Assembly (NCBI GenBank): GCA_030248065.1 | Contig: JASAMV010005135.1 | Span: forward strand, 42,089-106,088 | Reading direction: 5' to 3' | Origin: Rhynchonema sp. JSB1_4 | Taxonomy: Eukaryota; Nematoda; Chromadorea; Monhysterida; Xyalidae | DNA: 64,000 nucleotides | Part shown: piece after piece, positions 11,601 to 21,745 of the stretch | Layout of the letters: each line of letters starts with the position of its first letter | Position numbering within the stretch: position 1 is the stretch's first letter | The notes under the pieces: model-generated | What the model was told of the DNA's origin: nothing | What the model saw: the letters and a program-made list of their open reading frames with translations, nothing else | The model's database searches: none | Made by a program: the position numbers and the translations under genes

Positions 11601-14090
11601 AGTCTTTTTAGCTTTGAATTCTCTTTTTTGAAGGGCTGCTGAACAGGTGAATTTAGTAATCAGCAGCTCAACCTTATGTCTGACAGACATTTAGGCAGCG
11701 GTTTAAACATTTTTAAACGCCTAGTTACTGGTGAAAACAAGAACTGTGCTGGCTGAGTTTTTGTGAACGAAGGCCCCACCGCAAATCCCCAACATCACCA
11801 GCGAAAGCAATGTTTGGTTGGGAAACTTGCAAATCGACTTCTGAAATTGTGCCTGATTCAGGTGAAAACGTTGTACGTACGCGGCCTGACCGACGCGATC
11901 ACGGACGAGCAGTTCAAGGAACATTTCGTGCCGTTCGGGGAAATCGAGAAGACCAACCGCATTCGCGACTTTGGATTCATTCATTACAAAGAGCGCGAGG
12001 ATTGCATGAAGGTGTGCACCGCACAAGTGGTTTAGTTTGGGGTTCATTTTAGCCATGTGCACTTTGCTGGCAGTAAGGTCTGCTTTAAGCGGGTCCCTGT
12101 TCAACCGGCGAATTTTCACCATCACAAATTAACTGGGCGGAGCTCCGACCAACCGCGGAGTGCCTTGTTTATTGGCCTTTCTTTCGCCTCCCGTAGAAAG
12201 CAAGCTCAAAATTGAGTCGAGCATTCCACCTTCACCTTGATGGCCTTGCTAATTCAGGCAATGGCCGATTTGAACGGAAAGGAGTTGAACGGGCAGAAAT
12301 TGACGGTCGAGCTGGCCCGGCCGCCGAATGAGCAACGACGCAGGAATCAACAGAACTTTGGCCAGCCCGGTTTGTGTGTCTGGGGGGTTGTTTGTTGTTG
12401 AACGAGTTTGTTTTGACCTGCGTTTATATCGATGACCGGATAAGTCTAGAGTACAAAATGTTTCATCATGTCCGCAAAGTCTTGATTGCATGTTTTATCA
12501 TTTAGTTCTGTCACCTCTTCTTGGAAATTATGAAAGTACGAATTTCTAAACAAACAAATAAACCAGCAGCAAGAAATATTGTTTTGTGGTTTTTACTAGC
12601 CTATTTCGATCGTTTCTCTAGATTTAACTTCTTGGAACAATTGACGCATCATTTTCAATTCGGGCATTTTTAACTTGTCACTTTAATTCTCTCAAAATCA
12701 CAGGATTCGGTGGATATCGGGGCGGTGGTCAACGCGGAGGTGGAGGTGGCGGCTGGCGTGGCGGAGGACGCGGCGGCGGTGGTTATCAACGTGGTGGCCA
12801 GGGTGGTGCTGGTTGGGGTCGAGGCGGTGGTGGCGGCTATGGTGCGCCCACATATGGCTCGGCCGGCTATGGACAACCACAGATGGCTGCCTATGGCGGA
12901 TATGGTGCGTTTGGGCACGTGGCACTGGTTGACAGTGCAGTGTCACTCTGTTACATCTGTGTAAATCACTAGAATGGTGTTGGGACTCTTGAGCTTGTGT
13001 GTGTGTGATTACAGTCAGAAAGTGTTTTGCTGGTTTGATCGAACTAGCGGTTCCTGTGTGGCTTGGTGTTATCTGATTTCTCAAAGGCCAGGTTATAAAA
13101 CCTAAACTGGCAAGGCAAAAATGTTCTGAAGAAATACTGTTAGCTTCGATTTGGTGAACGACGAGAAATATTTTGTGTTAGACACAAATCTAATAGCAGG
13201 TTTTCGTCACGCTGGTGAATTTTAGTTATTGGTTTGGTCTCCATTTAGAAAATCACAACAAAGGCCCAAATTCTCGAAAGCGTTGCGGGGGGGGGGGGCG
13301 GTTGCGCCACCAAAAACGATGATGTCAACTTCTGGCCGACTTCAATTGTTTGCATGTTTTCGCCAACAGTAGCATTGTTCAACGCATAAAGGTTTTGGGA
13401 GTAAAAGGGAATTTACGCACCGAGGTGAAGAGCTTACGCTATCCAAAACATTTGTGCGTTGACCAAGGGTACTGTTCGCGTATACACGCAGACAATTCTG
13501 GTTAGCCAGCTGGAAGTTGTCATCATCGTTTCTGGTGGCGTAACCGTCACCGGGCGTCTTTGGTTGCGCAACCGCCTCCGGTGGCGCTTTCGAGAATTTG
13601 GGCCAAAAAATGCGACATTAAAGTGCAAAGAAATGAAACCTGTCCATAATTTTTCAAAATCACGCACAGATTACAACGCATATTACGGCGGTGGTCAGCA
13701 GGGCGGTTATAGTGGTTATGGCGGGCAAGACGCCTATGGATACGGACAACAGGGGTGCGTGCTTTGGATTGCATTTTTTGTGTATGTTTTTGCATCTCCA
13801 AAAATCAATTTCTGTCATTCCAGCGGCTACGGCTACACCGGCTATACGGGCAGTCCCGGCGGATATGGTGGTGGAGGCGGACGTGGCGGAAGGGGAGGAC
13901 GAGGGGTGAGTTGTTGTGTATTCTCTTTCTTGTGGTTTAGTTTTCTTTTAAGTTCGTTTGTTCTTGGCAGTTCTTGAAATAAAATAAATCTAAATTTCAG
14001 TTCAAACGCCCAGCCGAGGGTGGCGGCTATGGTGGAGCGAAACGATTTGCAGGCGACTATTCACAAGATGTCAACATGCACTCGTTCTAA
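5663..14090 (+). CDS. hnRNP Q/R (SYNCRIP)-type RNA-binding protein with N-terminal SAP domain
   Basis: Nuclear pre-mRNA/mRNA-binding protein. Exons: 5663-5674, 7884-8000, 8372-8530, 8674-8821, 8903-9070, 9153-9211, 9278-9381, 9486-9564, 9635-9748, 9955-10131, 10472-10607, 11286-11497, 11862-12011, 12258-12369, 12704-12904, 13670-13754, 13824-13905, 14001-14090. All phases agree and give 734 residues. Order: start MSEALPDGRLVAEL; SAP helix pair at about 10-43; an Ala/Pro/Glu-rich stretch; the acidic SYNCRIP/hnRNP-R N-terminal domain (about 175-260); three RRMs (RNP1-like RGYAFVTY, RGFCFVQF and FGFIHY) between about 320 and 570; and a Gly/Arg/Tyr-rich RGG tail. Linker words YEIRPGK and RLFLGNIPKTKTK are hallmarks of the hnRNP Q/R family. 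The second intron starts with GC instead of GT. Intron 1 (2.2 kb) contains a transposon stack. C. elegans hrp-2 is the likely counterpart; the SAP domain is not typical of this family. Confidence 0.94.
5821..6586. mobile_element. hAT-like element, TIR CAGTGTAGTTCCTGG (copy 2)
   Basis: It has the same 15-bp ends as the elements at 3358 and 43894. The flanks are GCAATACT (5813-5820) and GCAATACC (6587-6594), an 8-bp target duplication with one mismatch. It contains a younger element at 5919-6294. Confidence 0.85.
5919..6294 (+). mobile_element. Short hAT-like element family M1, copy A, TSD GTCTGCTC
   Basis: The ends are CATAGTAGTGGC and GCCACTACACTG. GTCTGCTC is repeated exactly on both sides (5911-5918, 6295-6302). 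The 376-bp body has GTACTTACC-rich ends around a core with CGGCGAAAATTTGGAAAAAG. Near-identical copies are at 6677 and, inverted, at 41060. Confidence 0.9.
6677..7051 (+). mobile_element. Short hAT-like element family M1, copy B, TSD CGTGGCAC
   Basis: It has the same ends and body as copy A at 5919. CGTGGCAC is duplicated exactly at 6669-6676 and 7052-7059. The insertion splits a CCCAATACC-rich part of the outer 5779-7398 element. Confidence 0.9.
7407..7883. other. Rest of hnRNP intron 1, A/T-rich with ACCGTTTTTTT-type runs
   Basis: The stretch from about 7437 to 7815 carries inverted runs such as GAAAAAAAAAACG and CGTTTTTTTTGCCG, related to a block at 43085-43520 in island B. It ends at the acceptor TTATCAG before exon 2. 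No coding sequence is seen. Confidence 0.5.
13263..13604. repeat. Foldback repeat in hnRNP intron 15
   Basis: The ends form a perfect 20-bp inverted pair (GGCCCAAATTCTCGAAAGCG and its complement). Pairing continues inward through GGTTGCGCCACC and ACGATGATG/CATCATCGT blocks, giving arms of roughly 70 bp. I could not define a target duplication. Confidence 0.8.
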
Positions 14091-17000
14091 ATGTTTCATT
14101 GTCTGCCTGAACTTAGTAACCTTCGTGAACCTTTTTGTCGCCAGATCCTGATACGTCTTGTTTTGCGCTAAACTTCAAAATTCCACTATGTTGTTGTTTT
14201 GTTCGTCTTGCTTTTTCGTGTTTCAATTGCAGTTGAGTATTTTGTTTGTTTGTTGAATGTTTTAGTCGTTTTTTTTGCGCTGCGGCTTTTATGTTGCGGT
14301 ATACCATGATTGATGATGTTGTTTTCTACCGGGTAACAGACTGGTTTACGTATTCTAGTGTTTCTGGTTCATCGCTTTTTGAAACGTAATTTGGGCAACG
14401 GAGAACACCCTGTTTGTGTACCGATAATATTTTCGTACGGTCTTTGCGCTTGCGATACCTTTCTATTTTCCGTCATTGTATGTGCTGCAAAATATTCTCT
14501 GCTTTGATAGAGTACGTTGACAGTTTCCTCAGAAAAATGGTTCAAAATCGTTCTCTATCTTGCGCAAAAAATCAAGAATCCTTTTTTCAAAAATCTGAAA
14601 ACTGTTATAGACTAGGTCAACCGTTACTTATTGCAGTACCCAGCTTTCTGTCCTGAACTTGTTGTATTTCAATAATTCTTGATTATTCATGGTTCATGCA
14701 CGTATGGCGGTTTCTATATTTTCTTTTCGTGAATTTAGTCCTGCGTTTTTGTTTTGTGAGTGTGCGTGTGTTGAAAAATAAATGCATCTGGCCGGTTGGG
14801 TATCGTTCATTGCAAAGAATTTCGTAGTTCGGGAAAGATCGAAACTGAAATGGGTACGGTTACTTGTCTGCGCAAAACGGGCTGCTCTGATTAGTCGACA
14901 ATGCTTGAACTGTTAAACGTATGTATGGTCCACCAAACTAGAACCTGAACCTGGTTGAGTGCGGCGGAGCAACTGTCTGTCCCCGAAATTGCTGTGGATT
15001 AATATTTTGATTGTCACAGATATTCTGAACACAACACAGTCAAACTGAACAGACATTAAGTTTTTTACCGTAAGGCCAATAATATCTCAACGTTTTATCC
15101 GAATTTACGTGATGTAGTACATACAACAAGGTGCATAAAATGATATACAACGCAAAGATTGATACGAATTTGCATCCTCGTACATTTCTGGACGCAAGGC
15201 ATAAAAACCGAAACCATAAGCCATAGAAAACCGATTAGGTGGCTCAAATGTCAACTCATGGAGGTTTATATTACCCAGAAAGCTGCATGAGCTTTTCGGA
15301 CAATAAACAAACAGGCACTGGCCATTTTAGTTTCGGGGTCTCAAGCAGTAAAATATGATTTAGTCGTCATTTTGGCCTGGGCGTTTTCCCAGAACTGACG
15401 GTCCGGAGAACTCTGCTTTAGCTGAATTTTGCTTTGTGGTGAGTAATCTTACCTTGTCCGTCAAGTACTAAGATGTGTTTCAGGCAGTTTTTTGACGGCG
15501 TGCAGTTTGTTCCCTTCCTCCACTTTCTAATGAAAGAGAAATTCGTTATTTTAAAAAAAAACTAAAAAAAATAAATTTTATAATTTTCAATTTAAATAAA
15601 TTAAATTGTTATCTATAAAACACGTCGATTTCATAAACGCTTTGGCTTTTTTTTCGGAAGCACAAGTTGGCTGCCATAAAATTAGAAAAACCCCTTTGCT
15701 GAGCAGTTTTTTACCTGCAGTTACTACATTTCGGAACACAAGTTGGCTGCTTGCTGAGCCGTTGAAAAGATTCTCTGGTGACTTGGCAATGGTCAACCGT
15801 GGGCTGGTTGTTGTATGCGTGTCAGCAAGCAGGCCACAAGAACGGCTTCAACAGTCGAAAATTGTCTACGTATTTTACATATCTACGTATAGCTGTCGGT
15901 AGTGTCAGAAACGTTATTTTGAAATTCATATAGAGAAGATTTCGTTTGACTTCTCTGGAACCGACTACATTTGTTAAGTCCTCTAGCTACATGGAGCCTA
16001 TGAATTTCAATACTCAAATCTAAATGCAAAATATAGCCGAAAATTGTGCCGAGTCCGGGCTAAATTCGAGCCCGCCTACCAAGTTAATTTGACTAGCCCC
16101 ATAATTGCATCGTCACATTTTAGTACACGACACGATCGACCGCGGTGCCATTTTCATGCTGTTCTTTTCTTTCGAAATGTATCTTGTGGTGTATGTCACA
16201 GGCTGGGTGTTTGCGGTTTTCGTTTGCTGATGCAGTTTCGAACTTGTCTGCCCGGATTAGGACCTCATTCACTGGGTTAGAGTCCCAGTTGGAGCAAGCA
16301 ATTTTTCGTTCATCAAGGATTTGTTTTGAACTTGTGTTCCCGTTTTCATCACAACCTACCAAAGTCTCACAAGTCGAAGTGGTCATGATCAGGGCAAGAT
16401 CTGCGAGATTATAGTGCACTTGCGGTGCTCTTAGGCATGAACCAACAGGACTGGCATTCTTGCAAGCGCAAACCGCAAATGCCGAATTGTGTGACAACAA
16501 TGAACACGGCTCAAAAACATGCACCCGAAAAAACCACAAATAATTTTGCGATGGCGCCTACCTAAACCCGAAAGTCGCAATAAAAAATATCCGCTGTTCG
16601 CCCAGGGTGCATGGCCCACAGCGACCACCGTGCAATTTATGCGGGTTCGTTTCCGGTTACTGACTGGGCCCAGGACTGGGAAACTGTCTTGTCTCCTGTT
16701 TATTTGTCAAGTTGAACCGCGTTCATCTTGTTGGGTCCAAAAGGCAGAGCTTTAGTTGCTATCAGAACTGTTCAGCTGGAGGCACCAACGCCTGAGGCTT
16801 TGTCCTTCGCATCTCATGTGAAGCATTAGCTAGTCGGTACCCACTAACTAAGAAGTTGCGGCAGAAACAACCACTCACATTGTGTTCCTGATTCTGAGGC
16901 CCACCCACGGACACTGGGCACTTGACATGTGCACATAATAAGGTACCGAGAGTTGTTCAGATGTATGACGGTCAAAATGTCACAAGTCCTAGATCATGCC

Positions 17001-17420
17001 CAGGCACAGCTCCTTGTGAATTTTATTAGGTACAGGCACGCCTGGAAGTCACGATTCCCCATAGTCATGTTGTGGTGTACAATTATCATGACGGCGACCA
17101 GGTACGGTGCACCTCCACGTCAGTTTAGCATTACGGTGTCCTGTTCAACCAAAAAGTTTCAATCTGCAGTTTTATCGAAAGTTGTATGGTACCAGAAAAT
17201 TGGCACCCTCATTTTCGAAAAATCTGCGCTTGTGTTTCAGATAAAATACCGCCAGTGGACAGCAAAGGCAAGAAGATTAATGGACGTCACACCGCTGGCG
17301 CTACTTAGCCGATGAAAAAAGCACTGAGCCGAGTCGTTATTCAGTTTTCGTGTCGCGAAAAAAAACAGCGTTGTTTTGACGGTTTACCCAAAGTAACAAC
17401 AATACGTATTTGATAAAGAA
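14091..17420. other. 3' UTR of the hnRNP gene and a 3-kb gene-poor interval
   Basis: The first 600-700 bases are T-rich and resemble a 3' UTR; an AATAAA at about 14777 could serve as a late poly(A) signal. From about 14.9 to 17.4 kb I find no exon chain with consistent phases, no RNA gene and no repeat boundary. Short open frames around 16.1-16.6 kb on both strands look like chance frames. Confidence 0.4.
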
Positions 17421-17683
17421 ACATGGTAAGAAAAGTAAATTGTGCTTTCTATTGAGTTGCTATTGGGGTTTCGCGTGGACTCCAGAATTCTAATTATCTT
17501 GCGTCACGGCCAAAATCAACATTGGGTGGCACTCCCATGCAAGCAGGGTTGCCGAACAGTGTTCTTTCTACAACTAGCAGTCGCTGGAATATTCGTGGTT
17601 CAAGCAAACTTGTTTAACTAGACCAGTGAGACCACTGTGGGAAAAGCACGCGAACAAAAACTGGTACTGATAGCTGAGAGAAC

Positions 17684-18770
17684 ATGTTTATTGCACAGGC
17701 CACCTACAAGGATCTGTGCATGGAAAAATGCGATTTCGACACGTCCGATGTGTACATTATGGGTAAGCTCAGTTTGCATTCCGTTCCAAGAAGAATATTA
17801 TTTGGTTTCTGAACATGGCTGTTTTAGCGAAAGAAGTTCCTTGATCAAACCGTCATCACCAGGTCATCGTCAGAGTGCGAGTGCATCCATTTTAATTCAG
17901 AACTATTCGACGCTTTCAAATTCTACGACAAAGACCAGAGTGGTTCGATATCAACCAAGGAGCTCGGCACCATCGTTCGGTCGTTGGGTCAAAATCCGAC
18001 CGAAGCCGAATTACAGGCGTTGATCAATGAAGCCGATGTGGACTGTGCGTGCATGTATATGATGTGATTTTCTTTTTTATGTTCACATACATGGTACCTA
18101 CATATATACCTTTTCAGGCAACGGTGTCGTGGATTTTCCCGAATTTGTGGTTTTGATGACACAAAAACTAAAGACCACCGATGCTGAAGAGACGATACAG
18201 GAAGCGTTCAGGGTTGGTTATGATAATCGGGCTCAGACTTGAACTTGGCTTTCTTTCTGCGACGAGGTGTGCCTGATTAATCAAGCAAATGTTTGATTCA
18301 GGTCTTTGACAAGGACGGTAACGGCACTATTGGTCTGGATGAACTAAGACATGTGATGCTGAATATGGGCGAAGAACTAACTGAAGATGTTGGTGCGAGA
18401 TGCGATTTTCTCTTTCACTGGATTCACATTTTTCTTTATTTAGTTCTGATAAAAAAAAGAAATCCAATTTTCAGGAAGTGGACGAAATTCTGAAAGACGC
18501 CGATACCGACGGCGATAGATTGATTGAGTATCACGGTGAGAGAGAATTGAATTTTAGAATGGAACAAAAGAGTGAGCTCAACCTTTTCCTCCTGAATTGA
18601 CAACACCCTGGTGCACCAGGTCATTATCAGCATTATTAAAATTTTGACGACAGCCTTTTATTCCAGAATTCCGCACCATGTTGTGCTGCGCTGCGCGTGC
18701 ATCTTCACTTGAACAGTTGACTGAAAGCGGGACAGAGGAGGAAGAGACGAGTGGGGCGGAGGACTACTGA
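17684..18770 (+). CDS. Calmodulin-like protein with four EF-hands and acidic C-terminal tail (copy 1)
   Basis: Calcium-binding regulator of the calmodulin/troponin C family. Exons: 17684-17762, 17901-18044, 18118-18212, 18302-18388, 18475-18535, 18667-18770. EF loops are [36 protein letters not shown] and [12 protein letters not shown]. The sixth position of loop 4 is Arg instead of Gly, so the fourth site may bind calcium weakly. The linker words [20 protein letters not shown] and [20 protein letters not shown] are calmodulin-like, but the 26-residue N-terminus and the Glu-rich tail after HEFRTML are not. The start is uncertain: ATTGCACAG just after the chosen ATG could be an acceptor, with an alternative ATG directly before a donor at 17423-17425. 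A paralogue with the same intron positions lies tail to tail at 19150-20485. Confidence 0.9.
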
Positions 18771-19149
18771 ACCAACATTTTTGCATCAAACGCTATAAAA
18801 TTAAATAATTTTCGACTTTGCACTTTGAGTTCTCACTGATTTTATTATGTTTTGTTGCTGTGAGAAAAAACACGTGCGGTTGCATCGTTATGCACCAGCA
18901 GTGTCGTTTCATACAATCGTGTGTCTATGCTATGCTCTGTGATAAAGAAACTCTCGTGTGCATCAATTAATCAGCAATAATTCTTTTATTTTATACAGAA
19001 TCATGTGCGGTGTTTCTTTCAACACATTTGCCAAAAAATAATAAAAAATGAAAGATGAGTGAGTGTCCATGACATGCTGCAAAGGAAGAGTATAAAACAA
19101 AAAATAACGTGGAAGCATAAATGAAAGATGAAATATACTCAAACTTTGC
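18771..19149. other. Shared 3' intergenic space of the two calmodulin-like genes
   Basis: This 379-bp A/T-rich interval lies between the convergent stop codons. It has TTAAATAA and AATAATAAAAAATG-type stretches that could hold poly(A) sites for both strands. Nothing else is recognisable. Confidence 0.5.
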
Positions 19150-20485
19150 TTAAAGTTGTGATACTGGCGTCAAATTAAGCTCATGTTCAGCTGTTTTTTC
19201 TTGACAATCAGATGAGAGGGACACAGAGTCGCCGGGTGGCACCGTGAATTTCAGCATTTCGGAAAATTCTGAAAAATAGACGTTTTTTATCCCAGCTTAG
19301 ATTTATCATGATTTTATGAATTTGTGCAACAACAACGCATCGATGACAACAGTGTCTTTGCCCATTTTTAGCACACACTGGCGGGCGGCACAGCAGGTCA
19401 TCTGCCGCTCGTGCATACTCCAATCTCCAGACCACCAAGCTTGTTATCATGCCCATAGGATGACAGTCGCTCAGCCATAAGTTCACGACAACGAAATAAC
19501 GATACTTTTCAAGAACTATGGTTTCACTGAGTGCACAATACAAAAAGATAATTGCAAATAAGACAAAAACAACCGACACTCACCCTCGTATCGAATGTAG
19601 CCGTCTCCGTCGCGGTCCGCCCCTCCAAGTATGGCATCGACTTCTTCTTCACTCAAGCCCTCCCCCATGTTCATCATCACGTGACGCAGCTCCATCATCT
19701 CGATAATGCCGTTGCCGTCTTTGTCGAACGCCTTGATAAATCAGGGTGGCTAGGTTTTCGGACTGTATGAAATGGCAATATTCGTGCGAAATCAACAATG
19801 AGGGAACTCGAACCCGGAAAGCTTCGGCGATCGTCTCATCGGCGTCCGCCTGTTTCAATCGTTGTGTCATCAAAATCACGAACTCGGCGAAATCCAGCAC
19901 ACCGTTGCCTGAAATATCAAGAAGAGGTTATTTTAATGGTCAGTTCAGTCACAATAAAACAAAATAACAGACAACGCTTTGCCCATTTCGAAAATGTGAA
20001 CATTTCAATGATGTGAGCCCTGTCTTGTTGATCGATACACTGCACACAGCTGATGTTTCACAGAGAGAGAAGTTACCAAGAAAGTTCTCGTGAAGCAAAA
20101 AAGCAGATGGTTGAGAGCATCAGAGAATTGCAAGACAACTACCCTATGGTAACCCTCGTTTGAAACATCAGCAATCCAAAACTCACAATCCGCATCTGCC
20201 TCATTTGTGAGTGATTGAAGTTCACTTTCGGTCGGATTCTGACCCAATGACCTGACGATCGTGCCCAACTCCTTTGTGCATATCGTACCGCTGCCATCAA
20301 CGTCGTACAGTTTGAACGTTTCGTGCAATTCTGCGGATAAAAATTATTAAAAGTTTGAATTCAATATTTTTTGACAGTTCCAAAAAAATTTATCTGAACT
20401 GTCTATATTTTCAATGAGCGCAAATTCTATCACCTTTCACGTGAGGGTCGTTCCAGTTGATCTCGAGTTTCTCCTTCGCCTCGCT
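19150..20485 (-). CDS. Calmodulin-like protein with four EF-hands (copy 2, first exon not found)
   Basis: Same family as the gene at 17684. Exons in transcription order: 20485-20434, 20330-20187, 19908-19814, 19731-19584, 19268-19150. EF loops are [36 protein letters not shown] and [12 protein letters not shown], all with Gly at position 6. The 144-bp and 95-bp exons match the plus-strand copy in length and phase. The EF3 and EF4 exons of the other copy are fused into one here. The C-terminal tail ([11 protein letters not shown] to TPVSQL) is unrelated to the acidic tail of copy 1. The upstream exon encodes [17 protein letters not shown]; no convincing start exon was found further upstream, so the N-terminus is incomplete. 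Confidence 0.88.
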
Positions 20486-21003
20486 CTGCAAGAATTAAAA
20501 TTAGGCTTGACCTGAACTATTAAAAACAGATTACGGTAACTAAACGTGATTCCCTTGCTTGTAGTAGAGATTCGTATTTGGATATAAATCCATCTGGTCC
20601 TGCGATTCTCGTGGCAATTACATACATCGCGACTGCATAAACAGTGATGTTTCACAAAATGTCCGAACATGATTAGGATGCAACCCCTAATTGTAAGGCC
20701 TTTGACACATGGACAGTGACGAAAATCTGATGACAGAACAGACAGAGCACAACTCAGCACACGAAATCGCACATTGTTGCGCAACAGAAATACAAACGCC
20801 TTCATCTGGTTCAGACGACTAAAGGCCTAACTATACTTCGTTCTCTCAGAGAACAAAGAACAAATTCTCGCTCGCTGATTGGCTGTTGAACGCCTTAACG
20901 GTCGAGTTATTGTTCTTCTTGGTCCTTCCAAAAGGTTATTTCATTTTTTACCGAAATATTCCAGCCAGATTAACTTCTTCAAATGCGTCTCTAAAGTGTC
21001 GTC

Positions 21004-21745
21004 ATGTTCACCAAATGCTCATTTCTGTTGTTCAGCTGTCTGCTGTCGGTGTCATCAGTATTCAGTCAAGACGGGATCACATGTTATGTGCAGAATCCGC
21101 TTGAAGACTCGCCGCAATCGAGCGAATCCAGCTGTCGCGCATGCGTGCACGCAATTGTGACACAAGGTGAGGGGTAAACATTGTAGTCAGCCCAGATTAT
21201 ATTCTCACGTAAGTCGATCAAGTCAATCAGTCTTGTCAGTTTTCGTGCAATAGACAACCACATGCAAAAAACCAACTGACGTGTACCTGATATCGTGCCT
21301 GACATTTACAAGCTACAAGCTGGCGCTGACCTTCAGGTCCGTCGGTCCTAAATCGGGTATATGTACATACACACATAAATACCCAGTGACATCGGGTTTC
21401 ACTTGTTTCCTCACTCCAGGTAGAAAGCCGCCCGACCCAGTGGCCATGTGCATCAAAACGGTGGGCTGCGGCGAAGAGTACAGGTGGAGCGGTGGTGAGC
21501 CATTCATGCTGCCGAAAGAGAACGAAGAAAAGGAAAGTTTCGTCTTTCTCGCCCATCATTGGGTGAAGAACTACGAACAGAAGTTTGAGAAAATGTACTG
21601 CTGCGAAAGGGACTTGTGCAACGCGGCGCCCGAGTTGCCGGCAAAAGAGGGGGAGGCAAACATCGCAAAGATGAAGGGAAGAAAGCGGGACAGGCTCCGC
21701 ACTTGGGCACGCAGACAGAAGGGAAAGCTTGGCAAAAGAAATTAA
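21004..21745 (+). CDS. Secreted Ly6/uPAR-like three-finger protein
   Basis: Two exons, 21004-21166 and 21420-21745, join in phase at a split Gly codon and give 162 residues. It begins with a clear signal peptide (MFTKCSFLLFSCLLSVSSVF, cleavage after SVFSQ likely). The mature part has Cys at TCYV, SSCRACVH, AMCIK, VGCGE and ends the domain with MYCCERDLCN. The CC-x4-CN ending is the signature of the three-finger (Ly6/uPAR, activin-receptor ectodomain) fold. After it comes a strongly basic tail rich in Lys and Arg, without a hydrophobic segment for a GPI anchor, so secretion is more likely than membrane attachment (inference). Ligand and function are unknown. Confidence 0.8.

Noticed and set aside
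12698..13084. Long open frame on the minus strand opposite the Gly-rich exon
   Set aside because: It is the complement of the RGG-tail exon of the hnRNP gene; its His/Arg/Ser-rich translation is a composition artefact.
16120..16539. 139-codon minus-strand frame and an overlapping plus-strand frame
   Set aside because: No recognisable domain, no splice partners in phase, and both strands are open, which is typical of chance frames.
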